From assembly GCF_001650495.1 (NCBI RefSeq), contig NZ_LWCS01000040.1:1-51703 (forward strand): 51,703 nt of DNA. The letters run 5' to 3'. Below the pieces are notes generated by a model. That model searched no databases. It saw nothing but the letters and a program-made list of their open reading frames with translations, and was not told the DNA's origin. The number at the start of each line of letters is the position of its first letter. Positions within the stretch are counted from its first letter, which is position 1. Shown here piece after piece: positions 8,003 through 17,027 of this stretch. Origin of the DNA: Mycolicibacterium iranicum. GTDB taxonomy: Bacteria; Actinomycetota; Actinomycetes; Mycobacteriales; Mycobacteriaceae. Position numbers and translations under genes: made by a program.

Positions 8003-10198
8003 GTGAGCTTCATGGATGCGCTGCCGACGGCGCTTGCCGCCGTCGCGACATGGCAGTTCCTGGTGGCGTTCCTGATCGGGTGTGCCAACGGCATGCTGAC
8101 GGGTCTGCTGCCGGGGCTGGGCGGATCGGTGGGAATCGCGCTCATGATCCCGTTCACCTATGGGATGGAAACGACGACCGCGATGGGGTTGTTCGTGGCA
8201 GCCCTTGCCGGACAGTCGTTCTGCGGGTCGATCAGCGCGATTCTACTCAACATCCCCGGCTCATCACCCAGTGCCGCAACGACGATCGACGGCTACCCGC
8301 TGGCGCGACAGGGCCGCGGCGGTTTTGCGATCGGAATTTCGGCCTCGGCTTCGTTTCTCGGTGCGGCGATCGGCACGGTGGTGCTGATCGCGCTCATCCC
8401 GGCCGTCCGGCCGCTGGTGTTGTCCTTCTCATTCGCTGAATTCACGCTGCTCGGTGTGCTCGGCCTGACGATTATCGCGATGGCGTCGCGCGGTTCGATG
8501 ATCAAGGGCATCATCGCCGGTCTGCTCGGCGTGCTGCTCTCGTTCGTCGGCTTCGCGCCCGTCGGCGGCGACGTCCGGTACGTGTTCGATCAACCGGCGC
8601 TGTTCAACGGTTTCGAAGTTGTGGTCGTGTTGGTCGGGATGTTCGCCATTACCGAGGCACTGGAGTTACTGCGTACGAATCAGACTGTCGCGCAGACCAT
8701 GATGCGGGAGAAGTTCGGCTACGGGCAGATCTGGGAAGGCATCACCTACACCGTCAAGCAACCTTTCCTGCTTGCCCGCAGTTCCCTTATCGGCACCGGG
8801 GTGGGCCTGGTCCCTGCGGTCGGGGGCACGGTGGCGGCCTTCCTCGCGTACTTCCAGGCCGCACGGACCGTAAAGAATCCTCGCTTCGGTCAGGGCGACC
8901 CCCGTGGCGTGCTTGCCCCGGAAGCATCTAACGACGCCAAGGATGCCGGGTCTGCGTTACCCAGCCTGGCGTTCGGCATCCCCGGTAGCTCAGACTGGGC
9001 GATCGTCATGGGCGCGATGGTGATTCACGGCCTCACTCCGGGACCGAACTTGATCAGGGAGAATCCCGACATCGTCTGGATCGCGATCCTCGTGCTCATC
9101 GCCGCGAGCTTCTTATCCTCGTTCCTGGGCGTGTTATTCGGACCGCAGCTCCTGCACATCACCCGCGTAAAGCCAGGAATCCTGTCGCCAGTTGTGCTAT
9201 TGCTGGCTGTCGTCGGGGCCTACGCGCTGAACCTGAGCCTGATCGACGTTCTGGTATCCATCGGCTTCGGGCTCGTCGCCTATGTTATGCGTTCGATTGG
9301 AATGCCGCTGATCCCCGTGATTCTCGGCTTCATCCTGGGTCCGCTGGTGGAGCGCTCGTACCTGCAGACCGTATCCACCTACGGGTTCGTCGACGGCTTC
9401 TTCAGCCGGCCGATCACGATCGTCCTGATTGTGCTGACGGTCGCGGTGATCGGATACGAGGTATACAGCACCCGTAGAGCAAGCAAGCGCGACCCGGTCG
9501 AGATCGCCAGGGGCCTGGTGTCGGCGACGCGGCCTTGGGCACTGATGGTGATGTCGGTCTTCGGGCTCCTCGGCGTGGCAGCGCTGGCGATGGCAACCGA
9601 TTTCAGCCCGCAGGGAAGGACATTCCCGATAATTACGGCCAGCGCACTCGTGGTGTTGATCGCCGCGTATCTGCTGATCGCCCTCGTACCGCCGTTGCGG
9701 CGCCGCGCCGGCGGCGTCATCTCCGACGGCGGCGGCATGGAGGAACTTGTCTCCCATCTGCAGCACGAAGCCGCTGAGCTCATCGATACACAGAAGGATG
9801 TGCAGCAGAAGGATAGCCGTGCATCCCCCGCAGCAGAGCAGACCACCGACTCTGGCGGGGAAGTTGCCGTTGCGCAGAAGCAGGCGCCCCCCAAGCAAGC
9901 GGGAGAGCCTGCGGGACCAGGCCCGTCGGGAATGCAGGTCGTTCAGCCAAGTCCGGGCGAGATGGCGCGGCGCCTGCGCACCAGCCTGATCCTGGTCATC
10001 GCCATGGTGGCGGTCACCGTCATGTTCGGTGTCGAGTTCGCGGTGCCCCTGACACTGTTCGCATTCCTGCGGTTGGTGACGGGGGAGAGCTGGCGCACGA
10101 CAGTGATGACGACCGTAATCGGTTCTGCGGCTTTCTATCTCGTTTTCCACACTGCACTCGGTGTGCCGCTAGAGGGTGGAATGCTGCTCTCTTACTGA
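8003..10198 (+). CDS. Fused TctA-TctB permease of a tripartite tricarboxylate transporter
   Basis: A 731-residue membrane protein. Residues about 1-500 are TctA: the family loop GLLPGLGGSVGIALMIPFTYGM near 34-55 and the second repeat GTGVGLVPAVGGTVAAFLAY are present, with about 12 membrane segments. Residues about 510-731 look like the small subunit TctB (DUF1468): two hydrophobic segments, a soluble Gln/Pro/Ala-rich insert at about 590-650, then further membrane segments ending in LGVPLEGGMLLSY. TctB is normally a separate gene before tctA. The GTG at 8003 follows AGGAGG at 7991-7996. It would take up the substrate captured by the TctC protein. Confidence 0.85.
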   Translation: MSFMDALPTALAAVATWQFLVAFLIGCANGMLTGLLPGLGGSVGIALMIPFTYGMETTTAMGLFVAALAGQSFCGSISAILLNIPGSSPSAATTIDGYPLARQGRGGFAIGISASASFLGAAIGTVVLIALIPAVRPLVLSFSFAEFTLLGVLGLTIIAMASRGSMIKGIIAGLLGVLLSFVGFAPVGGDVRYVFDQPALFNGFEVVVVLVGMFAITEALELLRTNQTVAQTMMREKFGYGQIWEGITYTVKQPFLLARSSLIGTGVGLVPAVGGTVAAFLAYFQAARTVKNPRFGQGDPRGVLAPEASNDAKDAGSALPSLAFGIPGSSDWAIVMGAMVIHGLTPGPNLIRENPDIVWIAILVLIAASFLSSFLGVLFGPQLLHITRVKPGILSPVVLLLAVVGAYALNLSLIDVLVSIGFGLVAYVMRSIGMPLIPVILGFILGPLVERSYLQTVSTYGFVDGFFSRPITIVLIVLTVAVIGYEVYSTRRASKRDPVEIARGLVSATRPWALMVMSVFGLLGVAALAMATDFSPQGRTFPIITASALVVLIAAYLLIALVPPLRRRAGGVISDGGGMEELVSHLQHEAAELIDTQKDVQQKDSRASPAAEQTTDSGGEVAVAQKQAPPKQAGEPAGPGPSGMQVVQPSPGEMARRLRTSLILVIAMVAVTVMFGVEFAVPLTLFAFLRLVTGESWRTTVMTTVIGSAAFYLVFHTALGVPLEGGMLLSY

Positions 10199-10250
10199 GA
10201 TTTCGACGAGGCATTGCTGGTCGGTGGGGACGACAAGACAGAGGGGATCA

Positions 10251-11465
10251 ATGGCGTATTCAACGACGCGTGCGCATCGGCCGTGGGCGGTCATCTGGGT
10301 TGCGAGCTTGACGGCAGGGTTGCTGACGTCGGGAATGCAGGGCATCGTTCCCGCCGTCCCGGCGATCCGGGATCAGTTCGGTCTCGATAACTTCGAGATC
10401 GGCTTGATCACCGGGGTGTATCTGCTGCCCGGTGTTTTCTCCGCGTTCGCCGCGGGCCTGCTCGTCCAGCGGATCGGCGAGCGTAAGGTCGTCGTGAGCG
10501 GCCTGGCGGTGTTCGGGTTGGGCGGCGGCCTGCTGCTGGTCGTCAACGACCTCATGACGTTGCTCTCGGTGCGGTTCGTGCAGGGCATCGTGTTCGGCGC
10601 GCTGTTGTCGATAACGGTGGGGATCATCGGCGCCGTTGCGCCGACAGGGGCCGCCGCTCATCGGGGACAGAGCCGCCGAATCGTCGCCATGGCAGTGTCG
10701 GAAGCCTTGTTCCCTGTCGCGGGTGGATTCCTTCTTGCTCTAGCGTGGTACGCCCCTTTCGGTATGCAGCTACTCACGCTGCCCCTCGCGGCGGTGGCCT
10801 GGTTTGTCTTGCCGGATGTCCGAAAGACTGCCGACGGCAAGAAATCCAAGCCGGCCGGCACGGAATCGGTGTGGCGGGCCCCGGCGATCGTCGGTGTTCA
10901 GATCTTGGCAGCAGCGCGATTCGTCTTCAAGTTCTCTGTTCTGACCTACACTCCGGTGCTGGCCGTTGACAACGTCGGAATGTCAGCGGCTCTGCTAGGA
11001 CAACTGGTTGGCGTATCCATGGCGCTCGCGGCAGTGACGGCACTCTTGTCGGAACGGCTGGCCGCACGATGGCGGTCCTCGGAGCTGATCGTCGGCTGCA
11101 TGTTGCTCATTGGTGTCAGCCTCGTGATGATCGGTGCTGCCCACTCGGTGTGGCTGGTCGCGCTCGGCTTGTTGCTCTATGGAGCGCAGGACGGCGTCTA
11201 CGGCGTCGCCCACAACGTACTGGCCAACGAGATGGCGCCCGTCGGTGCGCGAATGGCCTATGTGGGCCTGACGGGCACCGTGCGCAACATAGGAAAATTC
11301 ATCTCACCGTTGGCTTTCGGCGCTGTGACATTTGTACTGACGGTCCCTGCGACGTTCTTCGCCTTCGCCGGTGCGAGCTTGCTCGGGGCGGGCGTGGCGC
11401 AGCGGGTGGCTTTGCAGCAGCGTGCTCGCGAGCGGGCTGGAAGTGCACATGGAGGCCAATCCTGA
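10251..11465 (+). CDS. MFS transporter 1
   Basis: A 404-residue 12-segment major facilitator. Motif A appears as GLLVQRIGERK between helices 2 and 3. The ATG at 10251 follows GAGGGG. It is 52 bases after the permease gene and in the same direction, so it is probably the last gene of the LLM-tctC-tctAB unit. Direction of transport and substrate are unknown; the context suggests a pathway substrate or a by-product. Confidence 0.82.
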   Translation: MAYSTTRAHRPWAVIWVASLTAGLLTSGMQGIVPAVPAIRDQFGLDNFEIGLITGVYLLPGVFSAFAAGLLVQRIGERKVVVSGLAVFGLGGGLLLVVNDLMTLLSVRFVQGIVFGALLSITVGIIGAVAPTGAAAHRGQSRRIVAMAVSEALFPVAGGFLLALAWYAPFGMQLLTLPLAAVAWFVLPDVRKTADGKKSKPAGTESVWRAPAIVGVQILAAARFVFKFSVLTYTPVLAVDNVGMSAALLGQLVGVSMALAAVTALLSERLAARWRSSELIVGCMLLIGVSLVMIGAAHSVWLVALGLLLYGAQDGVYGVAHNVLANEMAPVGARMAYVGLTGTVRNIGKFISPLAFGAVTFVLTVPATFFAFAGASLLGAGVAQRVALQQRARERAGSAHGGQS

Positions 11466-11490
11466 CGAGGCGCGAACCAAAGTTGCCGTA

Positions 11491-11526
11491 TCAGTTTTGA
11501 ATTATGAATTATGTATCTAAGATAAG
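11491..11526 (+). promoter_or_regulatory. Promoter and island motif of the cyclic-amidase operon
   Basis: The 99-bp gap between the MFS gene and the hydrolase gene is unusually AT-rich and contains TGTATCTAAGATAAG at 11512-11526. TAAGAT (11518-11523) fits a -10 box, with TTTTGA at 11495-11500 as a weak -35 at 17 bp. The GTATC directly before the -10 also occurs before the hydroxylase operon and the cupin gene. Confidence 0.5.
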
Positions 11527-11564
11527 TCGGGAGGGATCCCCGAAGCGAAGGAGACGCCCGCGCT

Positions 11565-12485
11565 ATGCGGACAACACCAGTCACGTTCTTCAGCGAGGGC
11601 CAACGCCTTGCCGCGCTCTGGCGCACCCCTGACGAGTTCGAAGGTCCGTTGCGGGCGATCGTGCAAGGGCCGGGATGGCTCGGATTGAAGGACGCCAAAC
11701 TCTACGTCCGCTATCACGAGGCACTCACCGCCGCGGGCTTCGGCGTGCTGATCTTCGACTACCGAGGTTTCGGTGATTCCGAAGGCGATCGTGGATTCCT
11801 TTCGCCGAGTTGGCAACTCACCGACCTCATCAACGCGGTGACCTATCTGACAACCCGCGACGACGTGATGCCCGACGCGATCGGCGTCTTCGGTACCGGC
11901 GGCACAGGCGGGGGCAACGCCGTCCTGCTCGCGGCCGCCGACCCCCGGATCACCGCCGCCGTCAGCCAGGTCCCGGTCGCCGACGGCTCCGACTGGCTGC
12001 ACCGGATGCGGTCGGAGTCCGATTGGCTGGCCTTTCTCGCCGACCTTGAGGCCGACCGTAAGGTGCGGGTCGTCGAAGGCAAGGGACGCCTGGTGCATCC
12101 GCGCGAAGAGATCATGGTGCCCACCGCCGAGCGCCGCGCAACAACGGTCAAGGCTGATGTCGACGACCGCATCCCCGCCAGCATTCCGCTGTCCTGCGCC
12201 GAGGAGATCCTGCGGTACAAGCCGGTATCGGCGGCCGAAGGGCTGACCACGCCGCTGCTGGTTATCGGTGTGGACAGGGACGCCACCACGCCCACCGATC
12301 ATGCCGTCGCGCTCTACGAGGCGGCTGCTGGCCCCAAAGAATTGATCATGCAACGGAACACGACTCACTATGCCGCCTACGACCGGTACTGGGAACAGAC
12401 CACACCGCGAATCGTCGAGTGGTTCGACACATTCGTCGAGCCGATCGACCTCGACATCAGAAGCACCGTCGGCCGCAACGGCTGA
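11565..12485 (+). CDS. Alpha/beta-hydrolase-fold protein lacking the nucleophile serine
   Basis: A 306-residue protein related to YcjY/dienelactone-hydrolase-like alpha/beta hydrolases. FDYRGFGDSEG near residues 64-74 is the usual loop after strand 4. The nucleophile elbow, normally GxSxGG, reads GVFGTGGTGGGNAV (about 107-120), with Gly/Thr where Ser is expected; the codons are GGT ACC GGC GGC ACA GGC. An acid in GVDRDATTP (about 235-243) and His268 (TTHYAAY) remain. It may be a non-hydrolytic or unusual enzyme. It is the first gene of the plus-strand operon with the cyclic amidase, which follows after 27 bases. Confidence 0.75.
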   Translation: MRTTPVTFFSEGQRLAALWRTPDEFEGPLRAIVQGPGWLGLKDAKLYVRYHEALTAAGFGVLIFDYRGFGDSEGDRGFLSPSWQLTDLINAVTYLTTRDDVMPDAIGVFGTGGTGGGNAVLLAAADPRITAAVSQVPVADGSDWLHRMRSESDWLAFLADLEADRKVRVVEGKGRLVHPREEIMVPTAERRATTVKADVDDRIPASIPLSCAEEILRYKPVSAAEGLTTPLLVIGVDRDATTPTDHAVALYEAAAGPKELIMQRNTTHYAAYDRYWEQTTPRIVEWFDTFVEPIDLDIRSTVGRNG

Positions 12486-12512
12486 ACCACCGGCACGGGA
12501 CAGGAGAGAAGC

Positions 12513-13883
12513 ATGACCATTGATCTCAGAGTGAGCGGCGGTACGGTCGTCACACCGGCCGGCAGCGTGGCGGCCGATGTTCTGGTCGAGGGCGGCAAGA
12601 TCGTCGGACTCGTCGACCGTAATCTGGCAATCGATGCGGCCCGCACAGTCGACGTCACCGGTCGGATGGTGCTACCGGGAATGATCGACGTGCACGTGCA
12701 CACCCGCGAGCCTGGGTTCGAACACAAGGAAGACATCGAAACCACCACGCGCCAGGCGGCTGTCGGTGGGGTTACCACCGTGTTCGGCATGCCCAATCTG
12801 AAACCACCGACCACCAACGTCGAGACCCTGACCGATGTCTTCGATCGCTACTCGCGCAAGTCCATCGTCGACTACAACCACAACCCGGCGCCGACCGTGG
12901 ACGCCGACATCCAGCCGATGGCCGACATGGGCATCCAGGCCTACAAGATCTACATGGTCGTTGACACCGGACGTACGTACCCACACCCGGCGGGCACCGG
13001 CATGCATGACCACGGCGGTCTGATGAAGATGATGGACCAGATCGCCAAGACCGGAAAGCGTTTCATCATCCACCCGCACGACCAGGCTCTGATGGATTAC
13101 ATCGAGGGCGAATTTCTTGCCCGCGGCGAGAACACCCCGCAGGCGTACGCCTCGGCGTACGCCGCTCGCAGTGGCGTCATCTGGGACACCGCTATAGACG
13201 TCGTCCTACGGCTCTCCGAGGCCTCCGGCTGCCCGATCCATATCGCCCACATGCAGACCAAGCGTTCGATCGACGCCGTCCGGCGGGCCAAGGCGGCCGG
13301 TATCGACGTGACCTGTGAGGTCAACCACTGGGCCCCGTTCCTGTCGACCTGGAAGGACGTCGAGCGGCTCGGTCCCTACGCATTGTCCTACTGGGTGCCC
13401 GACGAGGGGCGCGCTGCTATCTGGGAAGGCATGGCCGACGGCACGATCGACATCTGCTCCTCCGATCACGCTCCGCACACCCGCGAGGAGAAGGAGATCG
13501 GATGGACCGAGATGTGGAGCTGCCACACGGGAACGCCGGGAATCCAGTATTACTACCCGCTACTCCTCGATGCGGTGAACCAGGGCCAGCTCACTTTGGA
13601 CCAGGTGGTGTCGCTTGTCGCGACGCGGCCCGCCGAGGCGTTCAACCTCACCCGTACGAAGGGTGCGATCCGGGTTGGCGCCGACGCCGATCTGGTGGTG
13701 GCCAACATGTCCTCGCTGTGGACGATCACCAACGACGGGGTGCTGTCGCGCTGTGGCTGGACCCCCTATGACGGGCGCCAGATCAGCGCGGATATCGAAC
13801 GCACCTTCGTGCGAGGGGAAGAAGTGTTCGCCGACGGACAGGTATTGGGCAAGCCGGGCTTCGGCAAGCTCGCCACGGGCTAA
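12513..13883 (+). CDS. Dihydroorotase/hydantoinase-type cyclic amidohydrolase
   Basis: A 456-residue metal-dependent amidohydrolase that hydrolyses a cyclic amide, as dihydroorotases, hydantoinases and allantoinases do. All metal ligands are present: His61 and His63 in HVHTREPG, Lys145 (bridging carbamylated lysine) in AYKIYM, His187 or His189 in IIHPHD, His243/His246 in PIHIAHMQ, and Asp318 in SSDHAPHT. The segment HVHTREPGFEHKED is the class I dihydroorotase signature, with the substrate-binding Arg. An AGGAGA ribosome site precedes the ATG. It is unlikely to be the biosynthetic pyrC: it lies among LLM and aspartase genes with no other pyrimidine gene nearby. The natural substrate is unknown. 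Confidence 0.85.
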   Translation: MTIDLRVSGGTVVTPAGSVAADVLVEGGKIVGLVDRNLAIDAARTVDVTGRMVLPGMIDVHVHTREPGFEHKEDIETTTRQAAVGGVTTVFGMPNLKPPTTNVETLTDVFDRYSRKSIVDYNHNPAPTVDADIQPMADMGIQAYKIYMVVDTGRTYPHPAGTGMHDHGGLMKMMDQIAKTGKRFIIHPHDQALMDYIEGEFLARGENTPQAYASAYAARSGVIWDTAIDVVLRLSEASGCPIHIAHMQTKRSIDAVRRAKAAGIDVTCEVNHWAPFLSTWKDVERLGPYALSYWVPDEGRAAIWEGMADGTIDICSSDHAPHTREEKEIGWTEMWSCHTGTPGIQYYYPLLLDAVNQGQLTLDQVVSLVATRPAEAFNLTRTKGAIRVGADADLVVANMSSLWTITNDGVLSRCGWTPYDGRQISADIERTFVRGEEVFADGQVLGKPGFGKLATG

Positions 13884-13903
13884 CTAGAGAGGAGTCACAA
13901 GGC

Positions 13904-14878
13904 ATGAAATTTGGACTGCTGCTTCCACATTTCGGTGAGCACGCTGACCGGGAGAAGCTGCTCGAAGGCTCGAAGCTCGCCGAGAAGATGGGCTTCGATT
14001 CCGTCTGGGTGCGTGATCACCTGGTCTTCGAGCCGCACGGTGAGATGGAGAAGCCGAACCGCACGTTCTACGACGCCCTGACCACGCTGACCGCCATCGG
14101 CGCGGTGACCGAGCGGATCGAGTTGGGCACCGGGTCGCTGATCCCGTTCCGGCATCCCCTCGTGACCGCGCTGATGGCGGGCACCATCACGCAGTTGGTC
14201 GGGCCGCGCCTGATCCTCGGATTCGGTGCGGGTACTTTCGATCACGAGTTCGAGGCGATCGAGTGGGGCGACCGGGACCGTGTTGAGCTCGTTCGGTCCA
14301 ACGCGGAGATTCTCAAGCGGGTGTTCACCGAGAACGATGTCGACTACACCGACGACAACTTCACGTTCTCCGATGTCACGATCGAGCCCAAACCGGTAGG
14401 CGGACGGATTCCGTTCTGGTACTGCGGCGCGACACCTCGGTCGGCAAGGTTGGCTGTGGAGTTCTGCGACGGCTGGATGCCGGGCCGAATCGCCCTGGGC
14501 ACCATGGCCAAACGGATCGACACGATGAAGAAGCTGGCCGACGAATCCGGTAAGAAGATGCCTACCATCGCCGTCATTCCTCCGACGAGCATCGAGGAAA
14601 CACGCGAAGAGGCGCTTAAGCACGTGAACATCCCCGGTCTGCTGGCGTGGGCGAATAAGGCCAAGTTCGCGGTGAAGCCGCCCTCTGGGGTGTTCGAAAC
14701 GGTGGAAGATCTCGAAGGCCAGCTGATTGTCGGCAGCCCGGACGAAGCGGTCGCCGAGGTCAAGAAGTTCGAAGACCTGGGCACTGAGCACCTTGTGTTC
14801 GACTTCCGGTTCAAGTTCGATCGCTTCTTCGAGCAGATCGAACTGCTCGGCCGCGAGGTCCTGCCGCACCTCCGATGA
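13904..14878 (+). CDS. LLM class (luciferase-like) flavin/F420-dependent oxidoreductase 2
   Basis: A 324-residue member of the luciferase-like superfamily. It begins MKFGLLLPHFGEHADREKLL, with KLAEKMGFDSVWVRDHLVF near 24-42, LVGPRLILGFGAG near 98-110, and PFWYCGATPRSARLA near 170-184. It is only distantly similar to LLM oxidoreductase 1, so it is probably not a recent duplicate and may act on another intermediate. Its stop overlaps the aspartase start (ATGA). It may use F420 or FMN; the sequence alone does not decide. Confidence 0.82.
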   Translation: MKFGLLLPHFGEHADREKLLEGSKLAEKMGFDSVWVRDHLVFEPHGEMEKPNRTFYDALTTLTAIGAVTERIELGTGSLIPFRHPLVTALMAGTITQLVGPRLILGFGAGTFDHEFEAIEWGDRDRVELVRSNAEILKRVFTENDVDYTDDNFTFSDVTIEPKPVGGRIPFWYCGATPRSARLAVEFCDGWMPGRIALGTMAKRIDTMKKLADESGKKMPTIAVIPPTSIEETREEALKHVNIPGLLAWANKAKFAVKPPSGVFETVEDLEGQLIVGSPDEAVAEVKKFEDLGTEHLVFDFRFKFDRFFEQIELLGREVLPHLR

Positions 14879-16308
14879 CTGAGGCAGGTGTGGAGATGAG
14901 GTCCGAGTCAGATGGACTCGGCACGATGGAGCTGCCGGCGCAGAGCTATTACGGAGTCCACACCGCCAGGGCGTTGGCGAACTTCGCGATCAGCGGGATC
15001 CCGCTGTCATCCTACCCGGAGTTCGTCAAAGCCCTGGCTGCGGTCAAACAGGCTGCCGCACTGACCAATCACGAACTCGGTCTGCTCGACGACCTACGAA
15101 CCGAGGCGATGGTGGCCGCCTGCACCGAGATCCGCCTCGGCCTACTGCACGGCGACTTCGTCGTCGACGTCATCCAGGGTGGCGCCGGCACCTCGACGAA
15201 CATGAACGCCAACGAGGTGATTGCCAACCGGGCTCTCGAGATCCTCGGCCACCCCCGGGGGGACTACGGCTATCTGCACCCCATCGATCATGTCAACCTG
15301 AGCCAGAGCACCAACGACAGCTATCCGACGTCGATCAAAGTTGCCTTGCAGCTGCAGCTTACGGATCTGGTCGGCGCACTGGGCGAGCTCGTCGACACAT
15401 TCCGGGTCAAGGCCGCCGAGTTCGCCGACATGGTGAAGCTCGGGCGGACGCAGCTTCAGGACGCCGTCCCGATGACGCTCGGCCAGGAGTTCGGCAGCTA
15501 CGCTGTGACCCTCGGAGAGGACGCAGAACGATTGCTCGAGGCGCGCAGTCTGCTCTCGGAGATCAACTTGGGCGGGACGGCGATCGGTACGGGCCTCAAC
15601 GCGCCCTACGGCTACCGGGAGCTGGTCTGCCGCAATCTGTCCGAGATCACGGAACTGCAGTTGCGCAGTGCCGACGATCTCATCGAAGCAACCCAGGACG
15701 TCGGGGCGTTCGTCCAGGTTTCGGGTGTTCTCAAACGAACCGCAGTGAAACTGTCCAAGATCTGCAACGACCTGAGGCTGCTGTCCTCGGGGCCGCGGGC
15801 AGGGTTCAACGAGATCAATCTTCCTGCAGTCCAGGCCGGTTCGAGCATCATGCCGGGAAAGGTCAACCCCGTGATCCCCGAGGTGGTCAATCAGGTGGCC
15901 TTCGAGGTCGTCGGTAACGACGTCACCATCTCGATGGCCGCCGAGGCCGGCCAGCTCCAGCTCAACGCGTTCGAGCCGATCATTGCGCATAGCCTCTTCA
16001 CGTCGATCCGGCACCTGGATGCGGCCTGCAGCACCCTGGACCGCCGCTGCATCCGCGGCATCACCGCGAACCCGGACACTATGTACTCCTCGGTGGTCAA
16101 CTCGATCGGCGTGATCACCGCTCTCACCCCGTGGATCGGCTATGCCGCCGCGGCCCGGATCGCCAAGCAGGCCTTGCTGACCGGACGCGCGATCGTGGAC
16201 GTGGTGGTCGAAGAGAAGTTGATGCCGGTCAACCAGGTGACCGCGCTACTTCAACCCGAAGCGTTCACCGCCATCCCCCTGCCACCGACGATGAACGGAT
16301 CATCATGA
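14875..16308 (+). CDS. aspA: Aspartate ammonia-lyase (aspartase)
   Basis: A 477-residue member of the aspartase/fumarase superfamily; aspartase releases ammonia from L-aspartate and yields fumarate. Aspartase features are YYGVHTARALANF near residues 25-37, GTSTNMNANEVIANRALE near 105-122, SQSTND near 143-148, and the catalytic SS loop GSSIMPGKVNPV at 322-333 followed by PEVVNQVAFEVVGND. These match AspA better than fumarase C or argininosuccinate lyase. The start overlaps the LLM stop (ATGA), and the stop overlaps the aldolase-type start (ATGA), so it is embedded in the catabolic operon. That argues that aspartate is a pathway product. A related substrate such as 3-methylaspartate or N-substituted aspartate is possible. 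Confidence 0.85.
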   Translation: MTEAGVEMRSESDGLGTMELPAQSYYGVHTARALANFAISGIPLSSYPEFVKALAAVKQAAALTNHELGLLDDLRTEAMVAACTEIRLGLLHGDFVVDVIQGGAGTSTNMNANEVIANRALEILGHPRGDYGYLHPIDHVNLSQSTNDSYPTSIKVALQLQLTDLVGALGELVDTFRVKAAEFADMVKLGRTQLQDAVPMTLGQEFGSYAVTLGEDAERLLEARSLLSEINLGGTAIGTGLNAPYGYRELVCRNLSEITELQLRSADDLIEATQDVGAFVQVSGVLKRTAVKLSKICNDLRLLSSGPRAGFNEINLPAVQAGSSIMPGKVNPVIPEVVNQVAFEVVGNDVTISMAAEAGQLQLNAFEPIIAHSLFTSIRHLDAACSTLDRRCIRGITANPDTMYSSVVNSIGVITALTPWIGYAAAARIAKQALLTGRAIVDVVVEEKLMPVNQVTALLQPEAFTAIPLPPTMNGSS

Positions 16309-17027
16309 GTGCACCCACCCAAGCCGCCCAGGACGTCGAGAAGCTTCGCGAAGACTTGGTGACGTGTACCCGTCTGCTCGTGTTCGCGGGAATTCTCGAC
16401 TACAGCGGGCATGTCAGCGCACGGATCCCCGGTTCCGACCACGTGCTGATCCAACCCCGCGACATGAGCCGCGCGGGGCTCACCTCCGACGACATCCTCG
16501 TCGTAGACCTGCGCGGCAACCTCGTCGAGGGATCCGTCCCGCCGCCCGCCGAGACCGCCATCCACACCGGCGTCTACCGCGCGCGTCCCGACGTCGGCAT
16601 GGTGTGTCACGGCCACCCCACCCTGTCCACGTCGTTCACCATGGTCGAGCACCCGCTGCTGCCAATGCGCCATTTCGCGTATAAGCATCCCACCGGCCTT
16701 GCGGTGCACCCAGATCCGACACACATCACCACGGACGAACAGGGCGACGCCGTCGCCGCGACGCTGGGTGACGCTGATGCCTGCCTGCTGCGTTCGCACG
16801 GAACGGTGTTGGCGGCCAATCGTTTCGACGTCCTGTTCATGGACTGTCTTGACCTCGAAGAGAACGCTCGAACGTTGCTCACCGCGCTACAGATCGGCGG
16901 TAAGCTGCTGCCGTTAACCGGAGAAGAGGTCGAGCTGGTGGGCGCGAGCTATGGCCGCGGCGGCCACCGGCCGGCGAAGGTCTGGGAGCACTACATTCAC
17001 CTGGGTACAGCCGCCGGCCGACTCTAG
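16305..17027 (+). CDS. Class II aldolase/adducin-family enzyme
   Basis: A 240-residue protein of the class II aldolase family (FucA/AraD/adducin-like), which uses a metal ion for retro-aldol cleavage, decarboxylation or epimerisation. The expected metal ligands are visible: His-x-His in CHGHPTLS and a third His in RSHGTVLA, together with the acid in PPAETAIHTGVYRARPD. The start overlaps the aspartase stop (ATGA). The stop TAG shares CTAG with the stop of the convergent MFS gene. It is the last gene of the operon. Substrate unknown. Confidence 0.8.
   Translation: MSAPTQAAQDVEKLREDLVTCTRLLVFAGILDYSGHVSARIPGSDHVLIQPRDMSRAGLTSDDILVVDLRGNLVEGSVPPPAETAIHTGVYRARPDVGMVCHGHPTLSTSFTMVEHPLLPMRHFAYKHPTGLAVHPDPTHITTDEQGDAVAATLGDADACLLRSHGTVLAANRFDVLFMDCLDLEENARTLLTALQIGGKLLPLTGEEVELVGASYGRGGHRPAKVWEHYIHLGTAAGRL

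Noticed and set aside
12513..13883. Biosynthetic dihydroorotase pyrC
   Set aside because: The class signature fits, but no other pyrimidine gene is near and it is embedded in a catabolic operon.
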